From Vibrio sagamiensis NBRC 104589 (GTDB taxonomy: Bacteria > Pseudomonadota > Gammaproteobacteria > Enterobacterales > Vibrionaceae), in NCBI RefSeq assembly GCF_007990935.1, contig NZ_BJXJ01000004.1, positions 1-64,000 on the forward strand: a stretch of DNA of 64,000 bases, in the 5' to 3' direction. The notes under the pieces are model-generated. The model searched no databases. It was not told the origin of the DNA and saw nothing but the letters and a program-made list of their open reading frames with translations. Made by a program: the position numbers and the translations under genes. Positions 47,318-56,410 of this stretch are shown here, in pieces; position 1 is the first letter of the stretch; each line of letters opens with the position of its first letter.

Positions 47318-48238
47318 AAGGTTACCCTCATTGCCAATGCCTTATATATTAAATCACAAAACTAATAAATAACTAAGACATTGAAGTTAGCTAATTAAGC
47401 CCAGAATGCTTGCTGTTAATGTGATTAAAAGACTCAAAACACATTAAGTTATCTCTAAATTAGCCTTAGAGCAAATAACTAGAGTTTTAGTTGTTAATAT
47501 ATAATCAGCTTTTATAAAAAAACGTCAATATTAAATTGCTTCTGACATGTGCAGTTATTGATTAAGCCCCCATTTTTGTGTATTGAAAATCTAATTTCTT
47601 TATTATCAATATCTTGTGTTTGATTTTGCTAAGTATCTCAAGGTGTGAAATTGGTATTTCCAAACTGGAAATTGATGATTTTGTTTTTTTCATTAGTGGC
47701 ATAGGTGATAGATGAGTATCCTATAGCTCTAACTTCTTCTTTATGATTTTTTATTTGTTTTATGAATAAAACATTGGAGAGTGTTTATAGATTTATAGGA
47801 GTCTAGATAACTTGTTATGTAATTAACTGGTTAGGTTTCTACAGAGTTGTAATCACCAGTAAAACTGTACCTGTATAACTGATGGAATTAACTGTAAGTG
47901 AATAGGTGTTGAAAAATTTTAAACAGCAAGACTGGAATTCAACAAAAACAACAACGTTGTTTGGCTTAAAAAGGAGTGAACCCACTGCGGATATCGTATG
48001 GATGTTAGCTATTATAAATTAATTTAAAATTACAAGCACCTCCATAAATACAATATTCGATTGGTATAAAGCCACTAGTTTAGTGGTCTAAAGTACTCGG
48101 TGGGGAATCTACTTCGCTACATTGCTTAATATCGCCCCTAGCTTAAATTTTTTGTAGCCACTGATAGTTAAAAAGTAATTACAAGTTAGATAAATTATTT
48201 AAATACTAGTTTGCTCTCTCCATTTCAGATAGCCTTAA
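47318..48238. other. Long gene-free region
   Basis: About 920 A+T-rich bases, the longest gene-free stretch in the window, between two minus-strand genes. No ORF of useful length, no repeat copy and no transposase remnant was seen. Features noted are a perfect palindrome ATTTCCA-AAC-TGGAAAT (47656-47672) and a small hairpin CCACTA-GTT-TAGTGG near 48071. The GGDEF/EAL gene's promoter should be at its start. A small RNA or a decayed gene cannot be excluded. Confidence 0.5.
47656..47672. promoter_or_regulatory. Perfect 17-base palindrome, function unknown
   Basis: ATTTCCA, AAC, TGGAAAT: 7-bp perfect arms about 340 bases upstream of the GGDEF/EAL gene start. It has the form of an operator for a dimeric regulator, but no matching consensus is recalled and a single occurrence is weak evidence. 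Confidence 0.2.
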
Positions 48239-49177
48239 TTATTCACAACAACCATCAATTACTTTACAAGTGTCAAGAACTTTTTTTTGAAGCCAGGTTA
48301 GTGCTGGATTGTTTAAACTCGTCTTATTCCAAACTAAGCTATATGCTGCTTTACCATAATTAAAGGGGAGCGTTTTCTGCGATAAACCGTTCGCTTGTAT
48401 CGCTTTATTTGCCCACATTTTAGAACAAGTAAATAAGAAATCAGAATGATGACACATGACTGCAGCAGCACCGAAATCAGCGACTTGTATAGCAATATTT
48501 CTATTAGAGTAAGATTGTGTTAGATTTTGCTCAAAAAATGGTTTGGAGAGATCTTTATCTATAATGCCAATATGTCTAGCGCAAAGGTAATTTTCAATCG
48601 TTAAATCTTCTTGGGCTAGTGGATTATGCCTTCCCATAAGGCAGACCATTTCATCTTCCAAAATTTTTTGCCATATTAAGTCTTTATGCTTAAAAATTGG
48701 TTGGCTTATATCGTGAGGTAAGAGCATAAAATCAATTTGGCCGCGTAAAAGTGCGTCAAAGCTCATTTCTTGTTTCGAATATATATTTAAACTGGCGCTA
48801 TTACCTATTTGTTGAGAAAGGTTACTTATCATTGGGGCAAAGAGTTCAAAAGTACTTTCTCGCATAGCAAGAGAAAAGCTACCTTGAAAATAAGCAGGGT
48901 TAAAGGAGCCTTGGTAGAGCAAACCGTTCATGCTTGAAAGAATGCCATGAACAGAAGGACCGATGTTAAGTGCAAAAGGCGTAGGTACCAATTGGGAACC
49001 ATCTCTATAAAACAATTCATCTTTGAGGATCACACGAAGTTGTCCTAATGTTTTGCTTACACTTGAGGGGGTAACACACAGTTGATCTGCTGCTAATGTT
49101 ACGCTATGAGTGGTTAGGAGCATATGCAAGGCAGTAAGGTGCTTTAAACTGATTCTAGAAAGAGTGATGTAATCCAT
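48239..49177 (-). CDS. LysR-family transcriptional regulator
   Basis: 312 residues from ATG 49177 (MDYITLSRISLKHLTAL). N-terminal winged helix-turn-helix: LHMLLTTHSVTLAADQLCVTPSSVSKTLGQLRVILKDELFYRDGSQLVPT, the LysR signature, followed by an effector domain of about 210 residues with SFSLAMRESTFELFAPM. The C-terminus has Cys residues (CKVIDGCCE). It is divergent from a 2OG-Fe(II) oxygenase gene with 260 bases between, the usual arrangement for a LysR regulator and its target. The ligand is unknown. Confidence 0.9.
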   Translation of the reverse strand: MDYITLSRISLKHLTALHMLLTTHSVTLAADQLCVTPSSVSKTLGQLRVILKDELFYRDGSQLVPTPFALNIGPSVHGILSSMNGLLYQGSFNPAYFQGSFSLAMRESTFELFAPMISNLSQQIGNSASLNIYSKQEMSFDALLRGQIDFMLLPHDISQPIFKHKDLIWQKILEDEMVCLMGRHNPLAQEDLTIENYLCARHIGIIDKDLSKPFFEQNLTQSYSNRNIAIQVADFGAAAVMCHHSDFLFTCSKMWANKAIQANGLSQKTLPFNYGKAAYSLVWNKTSLNNPALTWLQKKVLDTCKVIDGCCE

Positions 49178-49436
49178 TAGCAAAGTATTTTTTGATTTTT
49201 CCTCATTATATCAGTAAGAAACAGATAAATACTATTCTGTGAAAAGAAAAAGAAATCTTTTAAATTTTATAATTTTAAGCCAATTCACAGCAAACTTATA
49301 CTTTCTGTTATATGAGAAACTCTTTTAAATACTACCGTTAATTCAAAATTTATCGTATCGATTAAAAACTGCAATTGTCCTAGATACATATTTCTTTTAT
49401 AAGTCCATTCATATTCAATTGAACGAGTAAAATAAT

Positions 49437-50039
49437 ATGGAAAAATTGATCGAAGGTTTATCAGCATATGGTTACTATATTTGGGATGACTTTTTATCTC
49501 ATCAGGAGGTTTGTGCTTTACGAGAATGTATTCCTGAAAAATGGAAACAAGCTCGAATTGGTCGAAGTGATGATGCGATGAGGCTTGAATCAATTCGAAG
49601 TGATAAAATTCAATGGTTGAATGAAGCAATGGGCAGACCTGTTCATGAATTTTTGGATAAAATGGAAACAGTCAGATTAGAAGTAAATCGTAACTTTTAT
49701 CTCGGCTTATTTGAGTATGAGGCACACTTTGCAAAATATGAAAAAGGTGATTTATACCAGAAACATCTTGATAGCTTTCAGGGAAATAAAAATCGAAGGT
49801 TAACGACGGTCTTTTATCTCAATGACAACTGGAATGAAGAAGATGCTGGTGAACTTGTTGTCTATGATCTCGCTGATAACAAATTAATAACTATTCCACC
49901 TAAAGCAGGGCGCTTGTTCGTGTTTTTCTCCGAACGTTTTCCACATGAGGTACTGCCTACTAATTCAGAGAGGTTTAGTATCGCAGGCTGGTTTCGTGTC
50001 AATGGTGTTAAAGGTAATCAACTGGATATTGCATGTTGA
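49437..50039 (+). CDS. 2-oxoglutarate/Fe(II)-dependent oxygenase (prolyl-hydroxylase-like)
   Basis: 200-residue oxygenase of the P4H/SM-20 class. The iron triad is H110-x-D112 in YQKHLDSFQ and H170 in RFPHEVLPT, with the 2-oxoglutarate arginine R179 in ERFSIAGWFR. The fold is otherwise small and soluble. The best-known bacterial relative of this size is the Pseudomonas prolyl hydroxylase acting on elongation factor Tu, so a protein substrate is possible. The gene is divergent from the LysR gene and has only a weak ribosome binding site (GAG). Confidence 0.85.
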   Translation: MEKLIEGLSAYGYYIWDDFLSHQEVCALRECIPEKWKQARIGRSDDAMRLESIRSDKIQWLNEAMGRPVHEFLDKMETVRLEVNRNFYLGLFEYEAHFAKYEKGDLYQKHLDSFQGNKNRRLTTVFYLNDNWNEEDAGELVVYDLADNKLITIPPKAGRLFVFFSERFPHEVLPTNSERFSIAGWFRVNGVKGNQLDIAC

Positions 50040-50371
50040 TATGAATAGATGTGGCTGAATTAAAAGGATTCTTTAATTCATTACCACAAGCCAGTGATGC
50101 ATTAGGACGATGTGGTGATAGTTTAAATAATAGCAATGGGCTGATTAGTTAACGTAAGCAAGTGTGTTGTTTTTTAACCAAGATCAAAAAATGGCTAACA
50201 AGTTAGTGAAAATATTAGCAAGAATTTGTTTTTATTTTGTAAACTGATTATGCAATTATTTGTAGGTTAATTTAAAAGTAAAGGTAAAATTTATATTCCC
50301 AGTTATGTTGACTGAAAGGTAACATTAAACAATACTGTATATATGTACAGTTCATCGTCTGGAGGTGAATT
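50040..50371. other. Gene-free interval after oxygenase
   Basis: About 330 A+T-rich bases. It starts with a weak A+T hairpin (GAATTAAA / TTTAATTC, 50057-50079), perhaps the oxygenase terminator, and ends in a promoter region for the next small gene, whose ribosome binding site GGAGGTGAA is very strong. A 33-codon GTG frame at 50051-50152 has no ribosome binding site and is not called. Confidence 0.45.
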
Positions 50372-50587
50372 ATGTTTTGGGAAACCCTTGAAAGAGTAAA
50401 CCGTTTACGCCAAGAAGCCCTAGCTAACTCCGAGTTCGTCGAATCGGCAAAAGATCACGAAGCTGCTCTACGTGAGCAAGAGTTCCAAGGCAATTCTGAG
50501 CATCCCTATATCAAACAAGGTCAGGGAAAAAAGTCACTAGCAGACATCTACAAAGAGGCAGAATTTGGTGACAGAGCCCCTTACTAA
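50372..50587 (+). CDS. Hypothetical protein, 71 residues
   Basis: Short hydrophilic, highly charged protein (MFWETLERVNRLRQEALANS and YIKQGQGKKSLADIYKEAEF). No membrane segment or known domain; the middle third is Glu/Gln-rich and probably helical. GGAGGTGAATT before the ATG is among the best ribosome binding sites in the window, so the gene is likely expressed well. Function unknown. Confidence 0.65.
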   Translation: MFWETLERVNRLRQEALANSEFVESAKDHEAALREQEFQGNSEHPYIKQGQGKKSLADIYKEAEFGDRAPY

Positions 50588-50659
50588 CTTGATAGTACCT
50601 CTACATTGACTCAATACTTATTATTTTTAAAGTTCTGAGATTAATTCTAGGTTAACTAT

Positions 50660-51208
50660 TCAAAAAACAGCTTTGCGTACATAATGTGGGTTGTTATATT
50701 TTTTTTCAGGGCCAAATTGTGAAATCACAAGTCTGTTCCAGAGTGCTTTGTCGAACTCTACTTTGGGTATAGAAGGGTAAAGTGTCTCTTCCTCTTCCCT
50801 AGCAAAATAGAGGTATTCTTTTTTCTTAATTTGATTATACCTTTTAGCTATTTGGTTATGTTTTCTGATCCATTCAAGTTTGTACTCGCGTAGAGCCTTT
50901 TCTGCCTTATTTTTATCCATTTTTGATAAGAAGAGGCGCTTATAAGAAACTTTTCTGTCAACCATTGTTCTCATAACCGTCTGAATGTAATTACCATGAT
51001 GCGTGATAGTAATGTCGTTCTCTTCGATAGGGGTTATGCACCAACCTTTAGGTAAAAACTTGGTGCTTTTAAATTGACGATTACGTTCCATTAGTACTTG
51101 GTGAAGAACTAAATCGGAAGTACCACGGAAAGTTTTTTGCCATTTAGCAATTCGGATTTGCAGCGAACCTGGTAAACGGTATATGTTAGTAAATTTATCT
51201 TGATTCAT
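50660..51208 (-). CDS. Hypothetical basic protein, 182 residues
   Basis: Very Lys/Arg-rich soluble protein (IAKWQKTFRGTSDLVLHQVL, SYKRLFLSKMDKNKAEKAL, KHNQIAKRYNQIKKKEYLYF), with a long central helical section. The basic character hints at nucleic-acid binding, but no motif is recognised and this is inference. It lies in the accessory-looking interval between the small 71-residue gene and the Hsp70 operon, on the opposite strand to its left neighbour. Possibly an island gene; no mobility gene is present. Confidence 0.6.
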   Translation of the reverse strand: MNQDKFTNIYRLPGSLQIRIAKWQKTFRGTSDLVLHQVLMERNRQFKSTKFLPKGWCITPIEENDITITHHGNYIQTVMRTMVDRKVSYKRLFLSKMDKNKAEKALREYKLEWIRKHNQIAKRYNQIKKKEYLYFAREEEETLYPSIPKVEFDKALWNRLVISQFGPEKKYNNPHYVRKAVF

Positions 51209-51545
51209 GTGAATTGTTCAGAAATCAACGGCCTAAGTTAAAGCGAGCTTGCAGTGTTAAATTACTCGATATGGTTGAGGATATTAACGCAATGATTCTA
51301 CAATGAACAAGCATTTAATAGCGAGTGCTTATGTCAATATTAGGTTAGAAATAAAAAAAAGCGCTATGCTAGGCAAAGGAATTGAGACGTTTACATTATT
51401 TTTGTTAAAACAATCACGTTTTAAGAATGTTACTTAGCTTATATAGTTATATTAAAGTTATTTGAACTTTTCAATACACCTTGAAGCTATTTATATAACT
51501 TCAAGGTATATTATTTAAACTTCGGTAACGATTACCTGAAGAGGG
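51209..51545. other. Gene-free interval downstream of Hsp70 operon
   Basis: About 335 A+T-rich bases between the end of the Hsp70 operon and the start of the basic hypothetical gene. It has a hairpin (51478-51507) and no recognisable gene. Confidence 0.4.
51478..51507. terminator. Hairpin after Hsp70 operon
   Basis: ACCTTGAAG, 12-base loop, CTTCAAGGT: 9-bp perfect stem 38 bases past the last Hsp70 stop. The arm (CTTCAAGGTATA) resembles part of the palindromic repeat family, so it may be a repeat remnant. There is no T-tract, so termination is uncertain. Confidence 0.4.
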
Positions 51546-54386
51546 CTATAAAGTATTCGTAGAAGCATTGACTAAAGTTAAGCCACTCGGCAATGTATCA
51601 CCAAAAATACGCTTTGAGTCATGTTGAGAAAGAACTTTTACTTCTCTAACCATTGAGATCCAAGAATCTGGAACTTTACTTTGCTTCAATTTTTGCAGCA
51701 CAATTTCACGTAAATCATCGGCAATATCGCAATGACGGTCACCAGTTTTACGGCAAATCATAACGGCAGCAAAGCCAATCATTGGTTCTTTTTGCCAGTT
51801 TTGCTCTAAGATATTTGGCAGCCACTGTTCAACTTGTTCTCTCGGAATAATATTGTGCTGACTTCCGTACAAAGGAGTACGAGATGCCAAGCGACCTATT
51901 GCCCACCAGTGAGCTTGCAAAAACTGACTGGTATTCATCGCTTTACTTAAGAACCATGTGACTAGTAGCGTTTTATCTTCTACTTCTAAGTGTTCCAGTG
52001 AAGCAGACAAACGTACCATGGATTCATAGCCCATATCTTGAGCAAATTTTGCTGATTGTGGGTTTTTCATCGCTCCGGGGTGTAAGTATTTTGCAATATC
52101 AGCCAATATTGTTTCTTGCTGTTCTTGGCTTAAACCGCCAGCAATACGACGCCAAAATACCCACCAGTCAGTCCAGCCTTGATGATTTTTGAATTGGATA
52201 TTTTGTTGATAAAGCGGCCAAATTTGTTCTATACGCCATGAGTCAGTCGGGTCACCAAAGCCAGGTCTTAAAGTAAAACCAGTAAGCCTTAGCCAGTTCT
52301 TTTCATGTGGCTCAGAGCGACGGCGACGTTTTCTTCCTTGTGCAAAGGCATCAAAAAGCTGACGAAGGGTGACAAAATCCCACTCATCTCTTTTACCTAA
52401 TTTTTTCTCAAGGGACTTTGTTAATGTTTTTATTTCTGATGTTTCAGCACTTTTTTTATTACCGCTATAAAGGCGTGAGATAAGTGCTTTACATTCACTG
52501 AGGCGAGGGGGAAGTTGAAAAGTATCATGCTCATCCAACTCCTGATTGCGCACTTCGAATTCAAGTTTCCAACGTTTATTGTCATCTAGAGTGCTGACAC
52601 ATTCCATATTTAATGTGCCTACTTCTGTTAGTTTACAAGCGAGTTGAACCTCAACTCGCTCTTTTTGATTAGCCTCAAGTTGAAGACCTTCACCTTCAAG
52701 AGTGGTTATGTAGGGGGGGAGAGGAGTGAACAAATCCGGCTCTACATTAAACATTTCACCATTTTTAATTGGAGTACTTTGATTTAGAGTGTCATGAATA
52801 GAAGTCAGTAAATTAAATCGTACTGGCTCACCCAGTGTTAATGAGAAACGACGTCCACTTAGGCGTATTTCATGACCTTCCTCTGTCCCTTTTGCAAGTA
52901 AACAAAGCGCTTGCGGTGATTGGCTTTTTTGTTGTAGATGTAAGAAATAGGAACGTGCCGAGCCACCACCGATTTTTAAATGCGAACCATGTCGTGCTTT
53001 AGCAAATGCCACAGCACCAAAAGCGACAGATAAATTAGGGTGAGGGTTATCCAAAATCGTGATCGGTTCACCGCGCCAACTCGAGAGGAGTTCTGTCATT
53101 CGTTCAGTGATAAGCTCACTGTTAAAAACACCACCATTTAATAATAAAGCGACGGGGATAGCATCTTGTTCATTGTTCTCAATGCCTAAAGCTGCGCGTG
53201 AGACTTGTTGGTGTTGGTTTAAAAATTCTGCAATATGTTTACTGACAGCAGGATCAGAGGCGAAAGGCAGACCGAACTCAACAACTGCGCTGCGTCGTCT
53301 GCTGGGTAATTCGTTAAACTTGGACAGAGGAAAAAAACCATCTAAAGCGATTTGATGCACTTCATCCTTGAACAGCGTAATACTTTTAGTACTACTTAGA
53401 AGCTTTGAACCACTACCTAACATGGTAATTTTAACTTCATTTGGTGAGTGAATGGCAAGTAATTTTTCTTTTGCGCTTCGAGTCTGCTGAATCAGTTTAG
53501 TTAAGTTAGCTGCTGTTAGCTTTTTGTTATGATCAAAGCGACTTTCAGCTAGATGGGCTAACGCCAGATCTAGATTATCGCCTCCCAACATTAAGTGTTC
53601 GCCTACGCCAATCCGGTTAAGGGCGAGATTATTACCATTGGACTTGTCTTGGTCAGTAAAGCGTGCTTCGATTAAGCTTAAGTCAGTTGTCCCCCCACCT
53701 ACATCACAAACAAGAATGAGAGGGTTATTGATTAAATCTTGGTTTGCACTGTTTTGGTGGCGTGTATACCAGTCGTAGCAAACCGCTTGCGGCTCTTCCA
53801 ATAAAACAATATTTCTTAAACCAGCAAGCTCGGCAGCATCAAGGGTATATTGTCGTGCTGTTTCATCAAATGAGGCGGGTACGGTGATAACCACCTCTTG
53901 ATCTTCTAATTTATTGCTTGGGTTACGATAGTTCCACGCTTGACGGATATGATTTAAGTAACTGCTACTAGCAACAATCGGTGATACTTTTTCGACATCC
54001 TGTGCGCTTGCCCACGGCAGGATAGCAGAATGGCGATCAACAGCATTATGTGATAACCAACTCTTGGCGCTGTATACCTGACGGCCCTCAACTTTTGCTC
54101 CTAGTTCTCTTGCCCATTCACCGATAATGACGTGCTGGATGTCTCCTTTGACGGGCTGATTTTCCCACGGGAGAGTCAGGTCCGAAGGTGAAACCTGCTC
54201 TTTTGCTGGATGGTAGCGAAAGGAGGGCAATAAGGGTTTGCGCACTACTTCACCAGGACCAATTAATTGATCGATTTCAAATATAGAAACGTTGGACTGT
54301 GAGAGGTTATTAGTAAGCTCACAATAAGCCACAACAGTATTGGTAGTCCCAAGGTCAATACCAACAAGAAAACGAGGAGGTGTCAT
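51546..54386 (-). CDS. Hsp70-family protein with C-terminal DUF3731-like domain
   Basis: 946-residue Hsp70 relative, third gene of the DUF2760/Hsp70 operon. The nucleotide-binding domain starts FLVGIDLGTTNTVVAYCELT and includes LVCDVGGGTTDLSLIEA and LLLNGGVFNSELITERM. It is divergent from DnaK, with a short beta region (SGRRFSLTLGEPVRFNLL) and no DnaK lid or EEVD tail. The C-terminal 350 residues are an additional domain of the DUF3731 type, found on such proteins. ATP binding is expected; client and co-chaperone are unknown. The start ATG lies just after a tandem duplication and a terminator-like hairpin. Confidence 0.85.
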   Translation of the reverse strand: MTPPRFLVGIDLGTTNTVVAYCELTNNLSQSNVSIFEIDQLIGPGEVVRKPLLPSFRYHPAKEQVSPSDLTLPWENQPVKGDIQHVIIGEWARELGAKVEGRQVYSAKSWLSHNAVDRHSAILPWASAQDVEKVSPIVASSSYLNHIRQAWNYRNPSNKLEDQEVVITVPASFDETARQYTLDAAELAGLRNIVLLEEPQAVCYDWYTRHQNSANQDLINNPLILVCDVGGGTTDLSLIEARFTDQDKSNGNNLALNRIGVGEHLMLGGDNLDLALAHLAESRFDHNKKLTAANLTKLIQQTRSAKEKLLAIHSPNEVKITMLGSGSKLLSSTKSITLFKDEVHQIALDGFFPLSKFNELPSRRRSAVVEFGLPFASDPAVSKHIAEFLNQHQQVSRAALGIENNEQDAIPVALLLNGGVFNSELITERMTELLSSWRGEPITILDNPHPNLSVAFGAVAFAKARHGSHLKIGGGSARSYFLHLQQKSQSPQALCLLAKGTEEGHEIRLSGRRFSLTLGEPVRFNLLTSIHDTLNQSTPIKNGEMFNVEPDLFTPLPPYITTLEGEGLQLEANQKERVEVQLACKLTEVGTLNMECVSTLDDNKRWKLEFEVRNQELDEHDTFQLPPRLSECKALISRLYSGNKKSAETSEIKTLTKSLEKKLGKRDEWDFVTLRQLFDAFAQGRKRRRRSEPHEKNWLRLTGFTLRPGFGDPTDSWRIEQIWPLYQQNIQFKNHQGWTDWWVFWRRIAGGLSQEQQETILADIAKYLHPGAMKNPQSAKFAQDMGYESMVRLSASLEHLEVEDKTLLVTWFLSKAMNTSQFLQAHWWAIGRLASRTPLYGSQHNIIPREQVEQWLPNILEQNWQKEPMIGFAAVMICRKTGDRHCDIADDLREIVLQKLKQSKVPDSWISMVREVKVLSQHDSKRIFGDTLPSGLTLVNASTNTL

Positions 54387-54390
54387 AAAA

Positions 54391-54423
54391 ACCTTTTTGT
54401 ATTAACAAACCTTTTAGTATTAA
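54391..54423 (-). repeat. Tandem 18-bp duplication upstream of the second Hsp70 gene
   Basis: ACCTTTTTGTATTAA at 54391-54405 and ACCTTTTAGTATTAA at 54409-54423 differ at 1 of 15 bases and are 18 bases apart. On the minus strand each unit reads TTAATAC-(A/T)AAAAGGT and offers an AAGG ribosome-binding core; only the copy nearest the gene has correct spacing to the ATG. It follows the terminator hairpin directly. Confidence 0.7.
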
Positions 54424-54447
54424 AAACGGCACCGGGAAGGTGCCGTT
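54420..54447 (-). terminator. Intrinsic terminator between the two Hsp70 genes
   Basis: On the minus strand: AACGGCACC, loop TTCCC, GGTGCCGTT followed by TTTAATAC, i.e. 9-bp GC-rich stem with T5. It lies 11 bases past the stop of the first Hsp70 gene and upstream of the second, which is same-strand with a 71-base gap. It should reduce, but not necessarily stop, transcription into the downstream gene. Confidence 0.75.
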
Positions 54448-54457
54448 GAAGCTTTCA

Positions 54458-56410
54458 TTATGAATTATTTGAATGACCGCTTGCATCATCACGAACATCA
54501 AATTCTACATGCCATTTTTGCCCATTGTCTGAGGCAATTGCTTCTAAATAAAGTGTGCCAAGTTCCGTAACTCTTGAAGCAAGTGTGACAGGAACGACTT
54601 CTCCCTCACGTCGTCCTTCAGAGGCAGAAAGAGTCACTTGAATTTCTGGAAGCTCTTCCAGTTCTTCGGGAGACCAATAATCGAGATGAGTTCCTGCAAT
54701 ATCTTCACGACGGACGGTAGAGCCAAAGAACTGAAAGTTTACTGGTTGGCCAATGATCAGACCAAACTCTTGGCTTGGGACATCAACACTTGAACCTTCT
54801 TCCATGCCAAAAGGAGCCACACAAAGTGCTTCCATTGGGGGAGCCATGCCAGGGATTGCAGGCATGGCACTCTCGATGCCGACATAATAAGCAGAAGCGA
54901 TACCACCACGAATTCGGACGCCTTGGCCTCTTCGCACTGCTCCATAGTAAGCAGCACCATTTGCCACAGCAAGGTCAAGATCAACACCGGTAAGAGGTTT
55001 TGCCATCTCTGCGTCAGCTTCAAGCAACCATTCATTGATGGTATCTTCTAGACGGGAAGCAAGAAGAGTAGATTTTAATACGCCGCCATTGAACAGTATA
55101 GCTGTTGGCTTAATGAAGTCAGCAGATACGGTGGGCTCTGAACCAGGCATTCCTGGCATATTAGCGAAAGGATTAAAATCTTGACCGACATTGGTCTCTT
55201 TGCTTTTGTCAGAGTTCAGAGCATTCGCTTGCTTAGAGAGAAAGCCTGCAATGTGACGTGTAATTCCGGCGTCTTGTGCATAAGGCAGACCCATTTGTGT
55301 TAATGCTCCGCGATTACGATGAATCGGGTGTTCAGTTATCGACACAGAAGGAAAGAAGCCGTCAACAAGAGTTTGCTGTACTTCTTCTTGAGTCAGCTCA
55401 GTTTTAAGAGTGGCACCCAGTAATTTAGAACCACGGCTAGGGACAACAATAGGTACAGACTGAAGGTCAGCATCATTTAGAAGGTCTTCTTTTGCATCTC
55501 GGCATGCGTGCATCATGGCTTGAACTTGCCATGGCTGAAGCTCTTTACCTTCTTGCGCGAGTTTCATTTTTAGGCGATAGGCGAGCGCTAAGTCCATATT
55601 GTCTCCACCGAGGAGAATATGTTCGCCAACAGCAATTCGATTGAGACTTAGATTACCATTATCTTCGGTCACTTCGACTAAAGATAAATCGGTGGTCCCC
55701 CCGCCGATATCGACAACCAGCACAATGTCACCCACTTCAACTTCTTCGCGCCACTTGTCATTACTATTATCAATCCAATTATAAAGGGCGGCTTGAGGTT
55801 CCTCTAAAAGCGTGAGATGAACAAATCCAATATTGCGAGCCGCTTCAGCCGTTAGGTCTCTTGCAGCAGGATCAAAGGAAGCAGGAACAGTAATAGTGAT
55901 ATCTTGTTCACTGAGGCAATGCTCAGGGTGCTCATAATTCCAGGCTTCTTTTAAATGTTCTAGATACAATTCTGTGGCACGAAGTGGTGATACTTTCTCG
56001 ACTTCTTCAGGGCTACCAGCAGGCAAAAATGCCTCACGACGATTGACACCTGCGTGACAGAGCCAAGACTTGGCACTTGATATTAAACGAATAGGAGTCT
56101 TTGCGCCTAGATTACGCGCGATGGCACCTACTAGCGCGGTGGGCTCACTTGACCATGGTAAAACTCGAGATTGTGGACTCATTTCATGCTCATGAGGTTG
56201 ATATAAAAATGAGCCTAATTGACTGCGATTTTCTACCGTTCCTGGAGCAGTAAGTTGAGGAATAGGCATCACTTGTACGCGTGCATTTTCGTCTTGGGTA
56301 TCAACAAAAGACAGAACACAGTGTGTGGTGCCTAAGTCGATACCTACGCTATATTTAGGTGCCATATTTTCTAGTCCTTCATCATTGACGGCTTGTGTAT
56401 TACTCATCAC
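54458..56410 (-). CDS. Hsp70-family protein (short form)
   Basis: 650-residue Hsp70 relative, second gene of the operon. Phosphate-1 motif SVGIDLGTTHCVLSFVDTQ, phosphate-2 LVVDIGGGTTDLSLVEV and adenosine motif ILFNGGVLKSTLLASRL are intact. It then has a short beta domain (PSQEFGLIIGQPVNFQFFGS, VTLASRVTELGTLYLEAI) similar to the last part of its neighbour and no DnaK C-terminal lid. Residues about 390-425 (KSKETNVGQDFNPFANMPGM) form a Pro/Met-rich insert. Its start overlaps the upstream gene by four bases (ATGA), so it is translationally coupled to the membrane protein. Client unknown. Confidence 0.87.
   Translation of the reverse strand: MMSNTQAVNDEGLENMAPKYSVGIDLGTTHCVLSFVDTQDENARVQVMPIPQLTAPGTVENRSQLGSFLYQPHEHEMSPQSRVLPWSSEPTALVGAIARNLGAKTPIRLISSAKSWLCHAGVNRREAFLPAGSPEEVEKVSPLRATELYLEHLKEAWNYEHPEHCLSEQDITITVPASFDPAARDLTAEAARNIGFVHLTLLEEPQAALYNWIDNSNDKWREEVEVGDIVLVVDIGGGTTDLSLVEVTEDNGNLSLNRIAVGEHILLGGDNMDLALAYRLKMKLAQEGKELQPWQVQAMMHACRDAKEDLLNDADLQSVPIVVPSRGSKLLGATLKTELTQEEVQQTLVDGFFPSVSITEHPIHRNRGALTQMGLPYAQDAGITRHIAGFLSKQANALNSDKSKETNVGQDFNPFANMPGMPGSEPTVSADFIKPTAILFNGGVLKSTLLASRLEDTINEWLLEADAEMAKPLTGVDLDLAVANGAAYYGAVRRGQGVRIRGGIASAYYVGIESAMPAIPGMAPPMEALCVAPFGMEEGSSVDVPSQEFGLIIGQPVNFQFFGSTVRREDIAGTHLDYWSPEELEELPEIQVTLSASEGRREGEVVPVTLASRVTELGTLYLEAIASDNGQKWHVEFDVRDDASGHSNNS

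Noticed and set aside
50051..50152. A 33-codon GTG frame after the oxygenase
   Set aside because: No ribosome binding site, no recognisable sequence; could be a remnant of a lost gene but cannot be supported.
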